In this document: positions 54,588 to 61,739 of the stretch, piece by piece
Numbering within the stretch: position 1 is the stretch's first letter
Layout of the letters: every line of letters starts with the position of its first letter
Source: Bartonella vinsonii subsp. arupensis OK-94-513
GTDB lineage: Bacteria > Pseudomonadota > Alphaproteobacteria > Rhizobiales > Rhizobiaceae
Assembly (NCBI RefSeq): GCF_000278235.1
Contig: NZ_JH725037.1
Location: forward strand, 875,174-939,173
DNA length: 64,000 bases
Direction of reading: 5' to 3'
Program-made: the position numbers and the translations under genes
Notes under the pieces: generated by a model
Databases searched by the model: none
Seen by the model: only the letters and a program-made list of their open reading frames with translations
Told to the model about the DNA's origin: nothing

Positions 54588-55220
54588 TCATTTTACCTTT
54601 ATTTCTGAAATTAATGTATCTTCGATATACAATTCTATTCTATCAGACTGAGAAAGTTTACCTACTCCCTGTGGAGTGCCTGTATATATTATATCGCCAT
54701 TCTTTAACTGAATGTAGCTACTCAAGAATGATATTATTTTTCTAAAGCTAAAGATCATATGTTTCGTATTACCAAGTTGTCTGGTTTCTCCATTGAGCTT
54801 CATTTCAAAGGTTATTGGATCTTTTATTTTTTCCTTGTTTATGAAGTCAGAGACGTATGCAGCTCCTTTGAATCCTTTAGACAAAAGCCAGGGAAGCTTT
54901 TTGTTTTTCAGTTTTGTTTGTAAATCCCTCGCTGTGAGATCAAGACCTATCGCTATGGCATCATAGCATTCTTCAGCTTCCACTTCATTAACCATAAAAG
55001 TGTTCTTTGAGATCCTTAGCACAATTTCAGTTTCGAAATGTATTTCTTTGGAAAAATCGGGAAGATAAATTTCATTTCCTAAGATAAGTGAACTGCTCGG
55101 CTTGCTAAATATAACAGGTTCATCTTCAACAACATTGCATAGTTCATGGGCATGTTCAACATAATTGCGTCCAACACAGTAAATGTTATTAATCATCGGA
55201 AAAGCCCTTAAGTTTTTCAT
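54588..55220 (-). CDS. Fumarylacetoacetate hydrolase (FAH) family protein
   Basis: Predicted metal-dependent hydrolase or decarboxylase with the short FAH fold. Length is 210 aa from 55220, or 202 aa from an ATG at 55196 that has the better upstream AAGGG. Motifs are YCVGRNYVEHAHEL, the metal-site HFETEIVLRI, AIGLDLTARDLQ and the C-terminal IIYTGTPQGVG. Its stop overlaps the lysE start, so the two form a unit. Substrate is unknown. Confidence 0.85.
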   Translation of the reverse strand: MKNLRAFPMINNIYCVGRNYVEHAHELCNVVEDEPVIFSKPSSSLILGNEIYLPDFSKEIHFETEIVLRISKNTFMVNEVEAEECYDAIAIGLDLTARDLQTKLKNKKLPWLLSKGFKGAAYVSDFINKEKIKDPITFEMKLNGETRQLGNTKHMIFSFRKIISFLSSYIQLKNGDIIYTGTPQGVGKLSQSDRIELYIEDTLISEIKVK

Positions 55221-55313
55221 TTTCTTTTTGGAAATTTAGATGAAATAAAATCAAATAATTATTCCTAATGTAAGGGATTGGGTGGTTATTGATTCTATTA
55301 CGTTTTTTTACCA

Positions 55314-56357
55314 CTATCCCTCACTTTTTTGGAGCTTTTTTATCGCTTCTATAGCTAGTTTTTTGCGATCTGCGCTCTTGGTATAAAGAGATGCCATATC
55401 ATCATCTGTCCAACCAAAAAGTGCTTTCAATTGTGAAACTGTTGCACCGGAATTAGCGGCGCGTGTTGCTGCTAATTTTCTCAAACCATGTGCTGATTTT
55501 TTGATACCTGCTTTGATACAGGAATGACGAAATAAAACCCCAAAGCTTTCTTTGGGTATTTTGTTTCCACGTTTATTACAAATAAATGTTTCTTCTCCAA
55601 TAGGACCAATTTTAAGAGTTTCTGCTAATTCAGGCAAAATGGGTAGAAAAACATCTGTTTGGAATTTACTTTTCTCTGTTTTGAGATGAATGATATTATC
55701 TTTGACGTCTTTCCAACCAATGCGAACAGCATCACCACGACGCAAACCCGTGTAAAGAAGGACATCAATCCAGACGCGTTCATGCGTTCCTAGAGCCCAT
55801 TTTTGATAATATTTCTCAACATCTTCTTCTGTCCAAACAGGAAATCCATCTTTGTTTTTTACAGGAGGTCTTTTTATCCCTAAGGCTGGATTATCTTCTA
55901 AAAGACCTTGATCAATAGCCCAATTAAAAAGGCTATTAAGTGTTTTCAGAAAGTCTCTAGCCATTGCAGGTGTTTCTTTACGCCTTTCAACACCGGCTAT
56001 GATATGTTTCTTTTCAATGGCTTTATAAGGAATATTCCCTATGGAATCGCACACCTTCATAAGGATGTATTCTTTTTGTCTTTTCGTAGCCTTAGCAAAG
56101 CTATGCCAATGGGAGCTGTTAAAATACTGTTTAAGCAGCCATGCAAATGAACCTTCAACAAGTTTTCCTGTTTTGGATTTAGGGAGTATAAGCCCTTGTA
56201 ATTCGGCAAGTGCACTTTTGTAATTGTCAACAAACTCTTGTGTTCCATAGGTACCACGTATTCTAATACGTTTCCCATGACCAATACGCGCATACCATGT
56301 AATTTTACCATGGCGTGTGATTTCTTTGACAAGGTGAGGGGGGCGTGGTTTTGGCAT
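55314..56357 (-). CDS. Phage tyrosine-recombinase integrase
   Basis: Site-specific recombinase that inserts and excises the prophage. The ATG at 56357 gives 347 aa starting MPKPRPPHLVKEITRHGK; an open frame extends 42 codons further into the upstream gene and is not favoured. The N-terminal arm and core-binding domains are followed by the catalytic domain with the first Arg in LLYTGLRRGDAVRI, HGLRKLAATRAA with the His and second Arg, and the nucleophile Tyr in DDDMASLYTKSADR near the end. Confidence 0.93.
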   Translation of the reverse strand: MPKPRPPHLVKEITRHGKITWYARIGHGKRIRIRGTYGTQEFVDNYKSALAELQGLILPKSKTGKLVEGSFAWLLKQYFNSSHWHSFAKATKRQKEYILMKVCDSIGNIPYKAIEKKHIIAGVERRKETPAMARDFLKTLNSLFNWAIDQGLLEDNPALGIKRPPVKNKDGFPVWTEEDVEKYYQKWALGTHERVWIDVLLYTGLRRGDAVRIGWKDVKDNIIHLKTEKSKFQTDVFLPILPELAETLKIGPIGEETFICNKRGNKIPKESFGVLFRHSCIKAGIKKSAHGLRKLAATRAANSGATVSQLKALFGWTDDDMASLYTKSADRKKLAIEAIKKLQKSEG

Positions 56358-56364
56358 GGCAATT

Positions 56365-56583
56365 TCACATCTTAGAGAGCGCATCTTCGTAATATTCATT
56401 CTTTGACAAATCGAATAATTTGTCTGGATGCGCGGCTGCGGTTGGTATTGGGATATCGGATTTGAGATAGATGAGGAGTTCACCGGTAGGTTTGATTTCT
56501 ATTAATTCACACCCTTGTTTTTTTGCTTCTCTTAAAGCGCGTGCAATAGCTGGTTGCGTTATGGTAGCGGGGCGTGGCGCCAT
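56365..56583 (-). CDS. Small prophage protein next to integrase
   Basis: A 72-residue protein from the ATG at 56583, which follows GGGAGA. It reads MAPRPATITQPAIARALREAKKQG and then ELIEIKPTGELLIYLKSD. The N-terminal helix pair could be a small DNA-binding or excisionase-like element, and its place directly before int would suit that, but the family is not firmly recognised. A palindromic leader cassette lies 38 bases upstream. Confidence 0.7.
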   Translation of the reverse strand: MAPRPATITQPAIARALREAKKQGCELIEIKPTGELLIYLKSDIPIPTAAAHPDKLFDLSKNEYYEDALSKM

Positions 56584-56620
56584 GTCTGTTCTCCCTTCAT
56601 TAGATGCAATTTGCCCGTGA

Positions 56621-56631
56621 CGTGAATCACG
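56621..56631 (-). repeat. Palindromic leader cassette, copy 1
   Basis: CGTGAATCACG, an inverted repeat with one central base, 38 bases upstream of the 72-residue gene. The flank CCCGTGA is shared with copies 2-4; the rest of this copy is degenerate. Confidence 0.7.
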
Positions 56632-56654
56632 CATTACTTGAAAGTTGTTATGAG

Positions 56655-56668
56655 AGGGTGGGGGTGCT
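56655..56668. repeat. Direct repeat flanking the DUF488 gene, left copy
   Basis: AGGGTGGGGGTGCT, 14 bases, identical to 57226-57239. The two copies bracket the DUF488 gene. Confidence 0.7.
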
Positions 56669-56716
56669 CGGGGTGTATGGAGCACTCTCATTTAAAAAAA
56701 TTTGCAAGTTTATTTT

Positions 56717-57205
56717 TTAGATGTGTTTAATTTCATATTTCCAACCTTGTAATTGCGTAAGAGCCAAGGCTATTCTTCCTCGATGACACATGCATACATC
56801 AGATTCAAAACAGGTGATTGCAACACGCCTTTTGTTTAAAAAAATTTGATATAATTTGTTTATCGCACAAGAATTATTCTTGAGAGTTGTATTTTGATAA
56901 TCTTCAAAAAGGCGGTCATAATCTTTTTGTGTTTTCAAATTTCTTCGTTTTTCAGAAGCAATTCCAAGTTCAGGCATATGCATATATTCAATATCAATGT
57001 TGTTTACAGCTTTCTCTAATTGTCTTTTTGAAAATCCGTATTTTCTGCTTATTGGATTTTTACGAACATCACATAAAAGTTTAATATTATTTTTGATAAG
57101 TTGATTGAGATAGTCCTCAAAGGATTTTCCTTCATAACCAATGGTAAAGAAACAAAAGTTCTCATCTTTAATATGCGGTATGATGATATGTTTGATGTTA
57201 CACAC
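56717..57205 (-). CDS. DUF488 family protein
   Basis: A 162-residue protein with a GTG start after AAGGAA. It shows the DUF488 pattern: FFTIGYEGKSFEDYL near the N-terminus, LLCDVRKNPISRKYGFS, YMHMPELGI, and the C-terminal ITCFESDVCMCHRGRIA with conserved Cys, His and Arg. The biochemical role is unknown. It interrupts the phage early genes and is flanked by 14-base direct repeats, so it may be an accessory cargo gene. Confidence 0.85.
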   Translation of the reverse strand: MCNIKHIIIPHIKDENFCFFTIGYEGKSFEDYLNQLIKNNIKLLCDVRKNPISRKYGFSKRQLEKAVNNIDIEYMHMPELGIASEKRRNLKTQKDYDRLFEDYQNTTLKNNSCAINKLYQIFLNKRRVAITCFESDVCMCHRGRIALALTQLQGWKYEIKHI

Positions 57206-57225
57206 GTTTAATTTCCTTATGCGAA

Positions 57226-57239
57226 AGGGTGGGGGTGCT
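57226..57239. repeat. Direct repeat flanking the DUF488 gene, right copy
   Basis: Second copy of AGGGTGGGGGTGCT. Its GGGGGTGC can also pair with GCACCCCC at 57258-57265 to form a hairpin between the yqaJ stop and the DUF488 start. Confidence 0.7.
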
Positions 57240-57272
57240 AAGAAGACTTTAAAAAACGCACCCCCATAGGGA

Positions 57273-57896
57273 TTAAGCAGCTTTTGTTGAGATCTTTTGT
57301 ATCTCTTGCTCTATGTCTGCTAAAAAGGCTTCAACAGCTTTATTGATCTGTTCAATTTGTTGATCATCACGGTGGATGCGTTTGACTTTCATACGCAAGT
57401 GAAAAGATTCCCCCGTGAACCGTGGGTCATAGCTTACGAAATCACACCATTTGCGTCCTGTACAAGCCATTTGGAATTGCATTTGTGCATGATATTCAGG
57501 CTTGATTTCGTTATCTATACAAAAGCGCGTATGGGTTGCGGATCTAGGACACTTGACTTCGATTAAGCCGTGTTCTCCAATAAGCCCATCAGGGCTAGCC
57601 CCCGCCATTTCTATTTCGGGGTGTTGAATAAAGCCGCATTTTATTATATCGGCATCATAAATGAATGCATATTCTTTGAGTGCATCATCTTCATGTTCAA
57701 CGCCCCATCTCATATCTTCAGTTTCATAATGGGGGCTTATTTCCCCTGTTAAACGTTCAGTGATGAGTTTGATTTTGTAGTCTTCATATTTGCTCGTAGG
57801 CAAGCCTTTTGCTGTCTTACTGAGGATGTTATACACATTGGATGCGGTGACTTTGCCTAGCCTTGCTTGAAACCACTCTGCTGTTCTTTGTTCCAT
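57273..57896 (-). CDS. YqaJ-type viral recombinase exonuclease
   Basis: Predicted 5'-3' exonuclease of the lambda-exonuclease fold. The protein is 207 aa. The N-terminal TAEWFQARLGKVTASN and the metal-site motifs SPDGLIG and LIEVKCPRS (the D ... ExK of the nuclease superfamily) are clear, as is YHAQMQFQMACTG. It follows the ERF gene after one base, forming an exonuclease plus annealing-protein pair comparable to lambda Red. Confidence 0.93.
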   Translation of the reverse strand: MEQRTAEWFQARLGKVTASNVYNILSKTAKGLPTSKYEDYKIKLITERLTGEISPHYETEDMRWGVEHEDDALKEYAFIYDADIIKCGFIQHPEIEMAGASPDGLIGEHGLIEVKCPRSATHTRFCIDNEIKPEYHAQMQFQMACTGRKWCDFVSYDPRFTGESFHLRMKVKRIHRDDQQIEQINKAVEAFLADIEQEIQKISTKAA

Positions 57897-57897
57897 A

Positions 57898-58674
57898 TCA
57901 CACCGCCGTTTGTTGCTCTTGTGGTGGTAAGGATTGTTGTGCTTTATTCATTTGCTTGCGTTGCTTTTTTTTCAAAGAAAACAAAGCGTTTTGTGCTTGT
58001 TTATAAGACATATCTGTGAATTTTTTTACTCCTATGAAAGAGAGAAGTTTGCTTTCATCCGTTTGTGTCTGTTCTATTAATCCTCTGATCTGATTCATTT
58101 GTTCAGGAGTGACACCTGAAAGAAGTGTTATTCCATCTGTATCGTCTTCTTTTCTTGCGACATTAAGAAGCATGCCTAAGAGATATCTACGTGCGTAGGT
58201 GAGAGTAGAACCAACCGCTTGTATGTTATTTTTGCTCCCTGTAGCGTCAAAAGGAAATGTTCCTTCTGTTGATATTTCATTGCCTGATATATGCTTTAAA
58301 GTCATTTCTACAGTTACGTTGTCTGAACCCTGCTCTTTGATACGGGAGAACAAGGCAAAGTGATGTTTTGCAAGAGGTTCTTTGATTGCATCAATATATT
58401 TATCAAGCGTTGTATAGAGACTTTTAGTATGTGTATTAATGGCGTTTTGTTCGATACTTTTGTATTCCATTTGCATCGCGGAAAGATCACGGACAAAGTT
58501 TTGGCGCTCTTGTCGTTCTATCTCTTTTTCTCTTAAATCAAGAAGACGCTGTAAGCGATCCATGTCGGCGTTACCTTCTAAGGCTTTATTTAAAATGCGT
58601 TCCATGACAGTTTGTTCGACGGCTAAATGATGTGTTCCTTCAATTTCTATTAGGTTAGTGTTTTGTTCACTCAT
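57898..58674 (-). CDS. ERF family single-strand annealing protein
   Basis: Phage recombination protein that anneals complementary single strands. The ATG at 58674 follows GAGGAAATCAAG and gives 258 aa. The ERF core is seen in SLYTTLDKYIDAIKEPLAKHHFALF, VTVEMTLKHISG, and GSTLTYARRYLLGMLLNVARKEDDTDG. A Gln and Lys-rich tail follows. The frame is open upstream through leader cassette copy 2. Confidence 0.92.
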   Translation of the reverse strand: MSEQNTNLIEIEGTHHLAVEQTVMERILNKALEGNADMDRLQRLLDLREKEIERQERQNFVRDLSAMQMEYKSIEQNAINTHTKSLYTTLDKYIDAIKEPLAKHHFALFSRIKEQGSDNVTVEMTLKHISGNEISTEGTFPFDATGSKNNIQAVGSTLTYARRYLLGMLLNVARKEDDTDGITLLSGVTPEQMNQIRGLIEQTQTDESKLLSFIGVKKFTDMSYKQAQNALFSLKKKQRKQMNKAQQSLPPQEQQTAV

Positions 58675-58686
58675 CTTGATTTCCTC

Positions 58687-58741
58687 AATTGCGCGCAATT
58701 CACCCGTGACGTGAATCACGCTTGTTTTAAAAGTTGGTTGT
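58687..58741 (-). repeat. Palindromic leader cassette, copy 2
   Basis: Contains CGTGAATCACG at 58710-58720, 36 bases upstream of the ERF start, and a second perfect palindrome AATTGCGCGCAATT at 58687-58700 next to the ribosome binding site. Flanking TTTTAAAACAAG on the far side is shared with copies 3 and 4. Confidence 0.8.
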
Positions 58742-58745
58742 ATGG

Positions 58746-59315
58746 TTAGAAACGGCTTATGTAGCTTATATCGCTTGCTGAATAGTCACTTTCGTAGATG
58801 ATTGAATTGCGTCCACGAATTTCAAGATTACCAGAAATATTTACATTATCGAAAATATATACTCCATCTAGAATTTTCATATTTCCAGAAATATGTGCTT
58901 TATCACTTATATAAGCATCTCCATAGACACGGGCATTGCCATAAACATGGCCCAAAACTCGAGCCTCACCATAAATTTGTGCATTGCCGTAAATTTGCGC
59001 ATCATATTCAACATATGCTTCACCGCAAACTTTTGCATTTTCATAAACACGCGCCCTGCCTGTAATTTTTGCGCGTTCAAATATTTGTGCATTGCCGAAA
59101 ATCTTAGCGTCACCATAAACCATAGCTTTATGCCAAACCCAACAATCGCCTTCATGCGATAGATTGTCTTCTTTTTGTATATAGCCGCCTAAGTAACCTT
59201 TTTTAATATTTCTAAAATCTCTTAATGCACGTATGCGATAAAGTTTTTTACTTTTATCGGTTCTTGCATCATAAAATTCTTTTATTTCATCAGTAAGTTC
59301 GTATTTCTTTTCCAT
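58746..59315 (-). CDS. Beta-helix repeat prophage protein A
   Basis: A 189-residue protein. The head (residues 1-55) reads KYELTDEIKEF ... LYRIRALRDFRNIKKG, then LGGYIQKEDNLSHEGDCWV. About 17 hexapeptide-like units follow (NAQIFERAKITGRARVYENA ...), with a small residue and Val or Ile in fixed register, as in left-handed parallel beta-helices. Head and repeats are shared with the genes at 59828 and 61740. No acyltransferase catalytic segment is visible. Function unknown. Confidence 0.85.
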   Translation of the reverse strand: MEKKYELTDEIKEFYDARTDKSKKLYRIRALRDFRNIKKGYLGGYIQKEDNLSHEGDCWVWHKAMVYGDAKIFGNAQIFERAKITGRARVYENAKVCGEAYVEYDAQIYGNAQIYGEARVLGHVYGNARVYGDAYISDKAHISGNMKILDGVYIFDNVNISGNLEIRGRNSIIYESDYSASDISYISRF

Positions 59316-59331
59316 GGCTTATTCCCTTGAT

Positions 59332-59385
59332 TTGCGCACAGTCCACCCGTGGCGTGAATCACGCTTGTGTTAAAATGGTTGTTTG
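59332..59385 (-). repeat. Palindromic leader cassette, copy 3
   Basis: GCGTGAATCACGC at 59352-59364 (six-base arms, one central base), 38 bases upstream of beta-helix protein A. The second palindrome is degenerate (TTTGCGCACA). Confidence 0.8.
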
Positions 59386-59390
59386 TGTGG

Positions 59391-59753
59391 TTAGAGTTTT
59401 GTCTTTATAGGCTGTACAATTCGATCAATTGGAATGCGTTTTACATATGCACAATGATCAGAATATAGCGTCAATATGAAAGATTCATCTGAGTTTGGTG
59501 GTATCATTTCAAATCCAGTGCACGCAAACGGTCTAAATTCGTATGAAAATGTAAAGCATTGCGATTTTTTAAGTTCCATTTGAACGACATTATCTTCACT
59601 TAAAAAAGCATCTACTTTGTCTTTCGAAATTATGGTATCTACATAGGGCTCGCCCTTATCTCCAGAGATAGTAATACAAAGTTCACCTAGATTGTGGGTA
59701 TTTCTCAAAACTAACTGCGAACACAAAGTAGGTTTAATTTCATATTTATACAT
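59391..59753 (-). CDS. Unrecognised prophage protein, 120 aa
   Basis: Starts MYKYEIKPTLCSQLVLRN after a strong GGAGG. Mixed beta-rich composition with no membrane segment and no motif I recognise. It lies between the two minus-strand beta-helix genes and has its own leader cassette (copy 4), so it is probably expressed with them. Confidence 0.75.
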   Translation of the reverse strand: MYKYEIKPTLCSQLVLRNTHNLGELCITISGDKGEPYVDTIISKDKVDAFLSEDNVVQMELKKSQCFTFSYEFRPFACTGFEMIPPNSDESFILTLYSDHCAYVKRIPIDRIVQPIKTKL

Positions 59754-59765
59754 GGTTTATTCCTC

Positions 59766-59820
59766 CATTGCGCGCAATTCACCCGTTGCGTGAATCACGC
59801 TTGCGTTAAAACGGTTGTTG
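59766..59820 (-). repeat. Palindromic leader cassette, copy 4
   Basis: GCGTGAATCACGC at 59788-59800, 36 bases upstream of the 120-residue gene, with the second palindrome ATTGCGCGCAAT at 59767-59778 and flank TTAAAACGGTTGTTG. Confidence 0.8.
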
Positions 59821-59827
59821 TTTGTTG

Positions 59828-60328
59828 TTAAGTTTTTATGTCTTGAGGTATTCTTGTGTTTCCACGAATATCGGCTAGTCCACAAACCTCGGTATTTCTA
59901 AAAATCTTGACTTGGTCATAAATGCGTGCGCTATCATACACTTTTGCATTTCCGAAGATGTCAGTACTTTTATTAAAATCACCTTTTACAATAGCATTCC
60001 CATAAACTTGTGCATTATGATAAACATTCGCATTACCATAAATCTTGGCATCACCATAAATTTGCGCATTATCAAAAACGCGGGAACAATTAAAAATCTT
60101 AGCATTCTCAGAAACATAGGCGTTATCAAAAACCTTAGCGCTCTGAAAAACACAAGCATTACCTCCAACCCAACAATTGTCTTCATGACTTAGGTTATCT
60201 TCACTTTCTACCCAGCCGCCTAAATCACCTTTTTTGACATCACCAAAGTCTCTCAATGCACGTATGCGGTAAAGAGTTCGATTAGCAACCTTCATTGTTT
60301 CATCAGTAAGTTCGTATTTTGGTTCCAT
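59828..60328 (-). CDS. Beta-helix repeat prophage protein B
   Basis: A 166-residue paralogue of protein A. The head KYELTDETMKVANRTLYRIRALRDFGDVKKG is followed by LGGWVESEDNLSHEDNCWV, then about 14 hexapeptide-like units (NAKIFNCSRVFDNAQIYGDA ...). It starts after AAAGGA. A different hairpin replaces the usual cassette 36 bases upstream. Function unknown. Confidence 0.85.
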   Translation of the reverse strand: MEPKYELTDETMKVANRTLYRIRALRDFGDVKKGDLGGWVESEDNLSHEDNCWVGGNACVFQSAKVFDNAYVSENAKIFNCSRVFDNAQIYGDAKIYGNANVYHNAQVYGNAIVKGDFNKSTDIFGNAKVYDSARIYDQVKIFRNTEVCGLADIRGNTRIPQDIKT

Positions 60329-60363
60329 AGTTTATATTCCTTTTAGTTAGACTCTGCCTTTGT

Positions 60364-60381
60364 CGTTCTTGAGAAAGAACG
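60364..60381. promoter_or_regulatory. Hairpin upstream of beta-helix protein B
   Basis: CGTTCTT / AAGAACG with loop GAGA, 36 bases before the start codon, the same distance as the leader cassettes but of unrelated sequence. No T run follows on either strand. Confidence 0.45.
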
Positions 60382-60424
60382 GCATTGCTTTGTGTGGTTA
60401 ATTTTGTGAAAAGGGAGGCGTCTT

Positions 60425-60847
60425 TTAAAAACGCCCTGTATAGTGAGGGTAGTTTGGAATAACATCCCAAAGAGTTAAGCGGTTTTGCTCTTCATAAGTC
60501 CCGTAAATTTTATCCTGATATCTCTGCTTTTCGATTTCTTCTAAAAAAAAACCGTATGCATCACTGTCTTTAACAAAATCGTGAGGGATGATGCCATCAA
60601 AACACTTTTGCTCATGATGTTTAATGTAGAACTCTGCGATATCTTCAGAGATATCTTCACAACGGTTAATTGCTGGTTCTACACGGAAGATTTGAACGGC
60701 ATTATCGGTTTCATCAATAAAGTCGATAACGTCCTTTTCTTCAAAGAAAGGTCCATATTTAGCAATATTTTCTCTTTCATCATTGCATATCACTAAGAGA
60801 ATTTCATCCTTTTTTATCAAGACAGATTTGTCCACAACAGCCTCCAT
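60425..60847 (-). CDS. Unrecognised acidic prophage protein, 140 aa
   Basis: Starts MEAVVDKSVLIKKDEILLVICNDERENI after AGGATGT. Acidic and soluble, with a C-terminal YGTYEEQNRLTLWDVIPNYP. No known domain is recognised. It is the first gene of the leftward early operon, directly downstream of a strong promoter with a phage operator. Confidence 0.75.
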   Translation of the reverse strand: MEAVVDKSVLIKKDEILLVICNDERENIAKYGPFFEEKDVIDFIDETDNAVQIFRVEPAINRCEDISEDIAEFYIKHHEQKCFDGIIPHDFVKDSDAYGFFLEEIEKQRYQDKIYGTYEEQNRLTLWDVIPNYPHYTGRF

Positions 60848-60888
60848 ACATCCTATTGGCAATGGTTATTTTCTAAGGTATGAAAGGA

Positions 60889-60917
60889 TTAATATGCGCA
60901 TATTGCACATATGTCAA
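60889..60917 (-). promoter_or_regulatory. Leftward early promoter with embedded operator
   Basis: On the minus strand TTGACA (60912-60917), a 17-base spacer and TATTAA (60889-60894) form a near-consensus promoter. An inverted repeat at 60892-60912, arms ATATGCGCA and TGCACATAT around TAT, fills the spacer. Its 13-base core GCATATTGCACAT recurs at 61473-61485 by the Cro-like gene. Confidence 0.8.
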
Positions 60918-61053
60918 TAAAAAAAATTGTGCAAGATGAACATATTTTGGAAAGTGTTATGTTTTTTTGGGAAAGATAAAATGCTTGATAATGATTGGCA
61001 TATAATGAAAGCAGCAAACAAGCTAAGCGTAGACAAAAAAAGAAGATTAATTA

Positions 61054-61407
61054 TTATTCTTCGTCTTTTAAGGTATCTAAAAGACGAAGAAGCCACTGTT
61101 TCTTTTCAGGAGATATATCCTTTAAAGCGTTAAAGATTTCTTCTTGGAGCTCGCGGTCTGAGAGAGTAGTTGTAGATTTTGTTTTTATACCCTGTCCTTC
61201 ACCTGTTAATAACCAGCCTATACTTACGTTAAAGGCTTTTGCATATCTACTTGCGGCTTTATTGATTCCGCGGACTCCCTGTTCATGTTGTACATAAGTA
61301 TAATATGGCCAACCATAATATTGAGCCGCTGCGCGGGCTGATTTAAACCCTTTAGCAATTCTTGCTTCTGTCAAGCGTATAGCTTGATCTGGTTTTTGTT
61401 CTTGCAT
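61054..61407 (-). CDS. HTH-type phage repressor
   Basis: A 117-residue protein from the ATG at 61407, which follows AAAGGAG. The N-terminal half is an XRE-type helix-turn-helix: RLTEARIAKGFKSARAAAQYYG, then YTYVQHEQGVRG, then AFNVSIGWLLTGEG. The C-terminal part is a short charged helix and not a LexA-like peptidase domain, so RecA-stimulated self-cleavage is unlikely. It is divergent from the Cro-like gene and is the likely lysogeny regulator. Confidence 0.88.
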   Translation of the reverse strand: MQEQKPDQAIRLTEARIAKGFKSARAAAQYYGWPYYTYVQHEQGVRGINKAASRYAKAFNVSIGWLLTGEGQGIKTKSTTTLSDRELQEEIFNALKDISPEKKQWLLRLLDTLKDEE

Positions 61408-61432
61408 GCGATTTCTCCTTTTCATTCATAAT

Positions 61433-61487
61433 GCACATATTATATGTGCTTTTCGACTTGACTTTTTTCTGTGCATATTGCACATTT
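61433..61487. promoter_or_regulatory. Divergent operator-promoter region of the phage switch
   Basis: Palindrome GCACATAT-T-ATATGTGC (61433-61449) overlaps a TATAAT -10 box for the repressor on the minus strand (61439-61444). A second operator TGTGCA-TAT-TGCACA (61470-61484) lies downstream of a TTGACT -35 candidate (61458-61463) for the plus-strand gene; its -10 box is weak. The half-site ATGTGCA is shared with the leftward promoter. Confidence 0.75.
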
Positions 61488-61492
61488 CATTT

Positions 61493-61729
61493 ATGAATGA
61501 GATAGAAGCAAAACAATTGAGAAAACATCTTAATCTTACGCTGGATGAAATGGCGGCGTTGTTAGGAGTCAATAGATCAACAGTATGGCGTTGGGAGAAG
61601 TATGGTGTTCCTTCAAGAGGAACGGTTGCTTATCTTTTGGAATCTTTACGGAATAAACATTTTTCTCCCATGTCTAAAATTGCAAGAAGCTCTCGTGTTG
61701 ATAGCACGGGTGAGACTTTGCAGCCTTAA
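61493..61729 (+). CDS. Cro-like HTH protein
   Basis: A 78-residue protein starting MNEIEAKQLRKHLNLTLDEMAALLGVNRSTVWRWEKYG, a clear helix-turn-helix with the recognition helix around NRSTVWRWE. The ATG lies very close to the promoter and has no good ribosome binding site. The C-terminus ends STGETLQP. It is the first gene of the rightward operon and probably opposes the repressor. Confidence 0.82.
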   Translation: MNEIEAKQLRKHLNLTLDEMAALLGVNRSTVWRWEKYGVPSRGTVAYLLESLRNKHFSPMSKIARSSRVDSTGETLQP

Positions 61730-61739
61730 GGAGATGATG

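Noticed and set aside
55221..55313. tRNA gene as the prophage attachment site
   Set aside because: No tRNA-like fold or T-loop sequence was found next to the integrase; no tRNA gene was recognised anywhere in the window.
58802..59162. Plus-strand His-rich and Ile/Asn-rich ORFs opposite beta-helix protein A
   Set aside because: Their repeats are the antisense image of the hexapeptide repeats; the minus-strand gene has head domain, start signal and paralogues.
56611..59820. Reading the regularly placed palindromes as a CRISPR array
   Set aside because: The copies are hundreds of bases apart, separated by genes, and there are no uniform spacers or cas genes.
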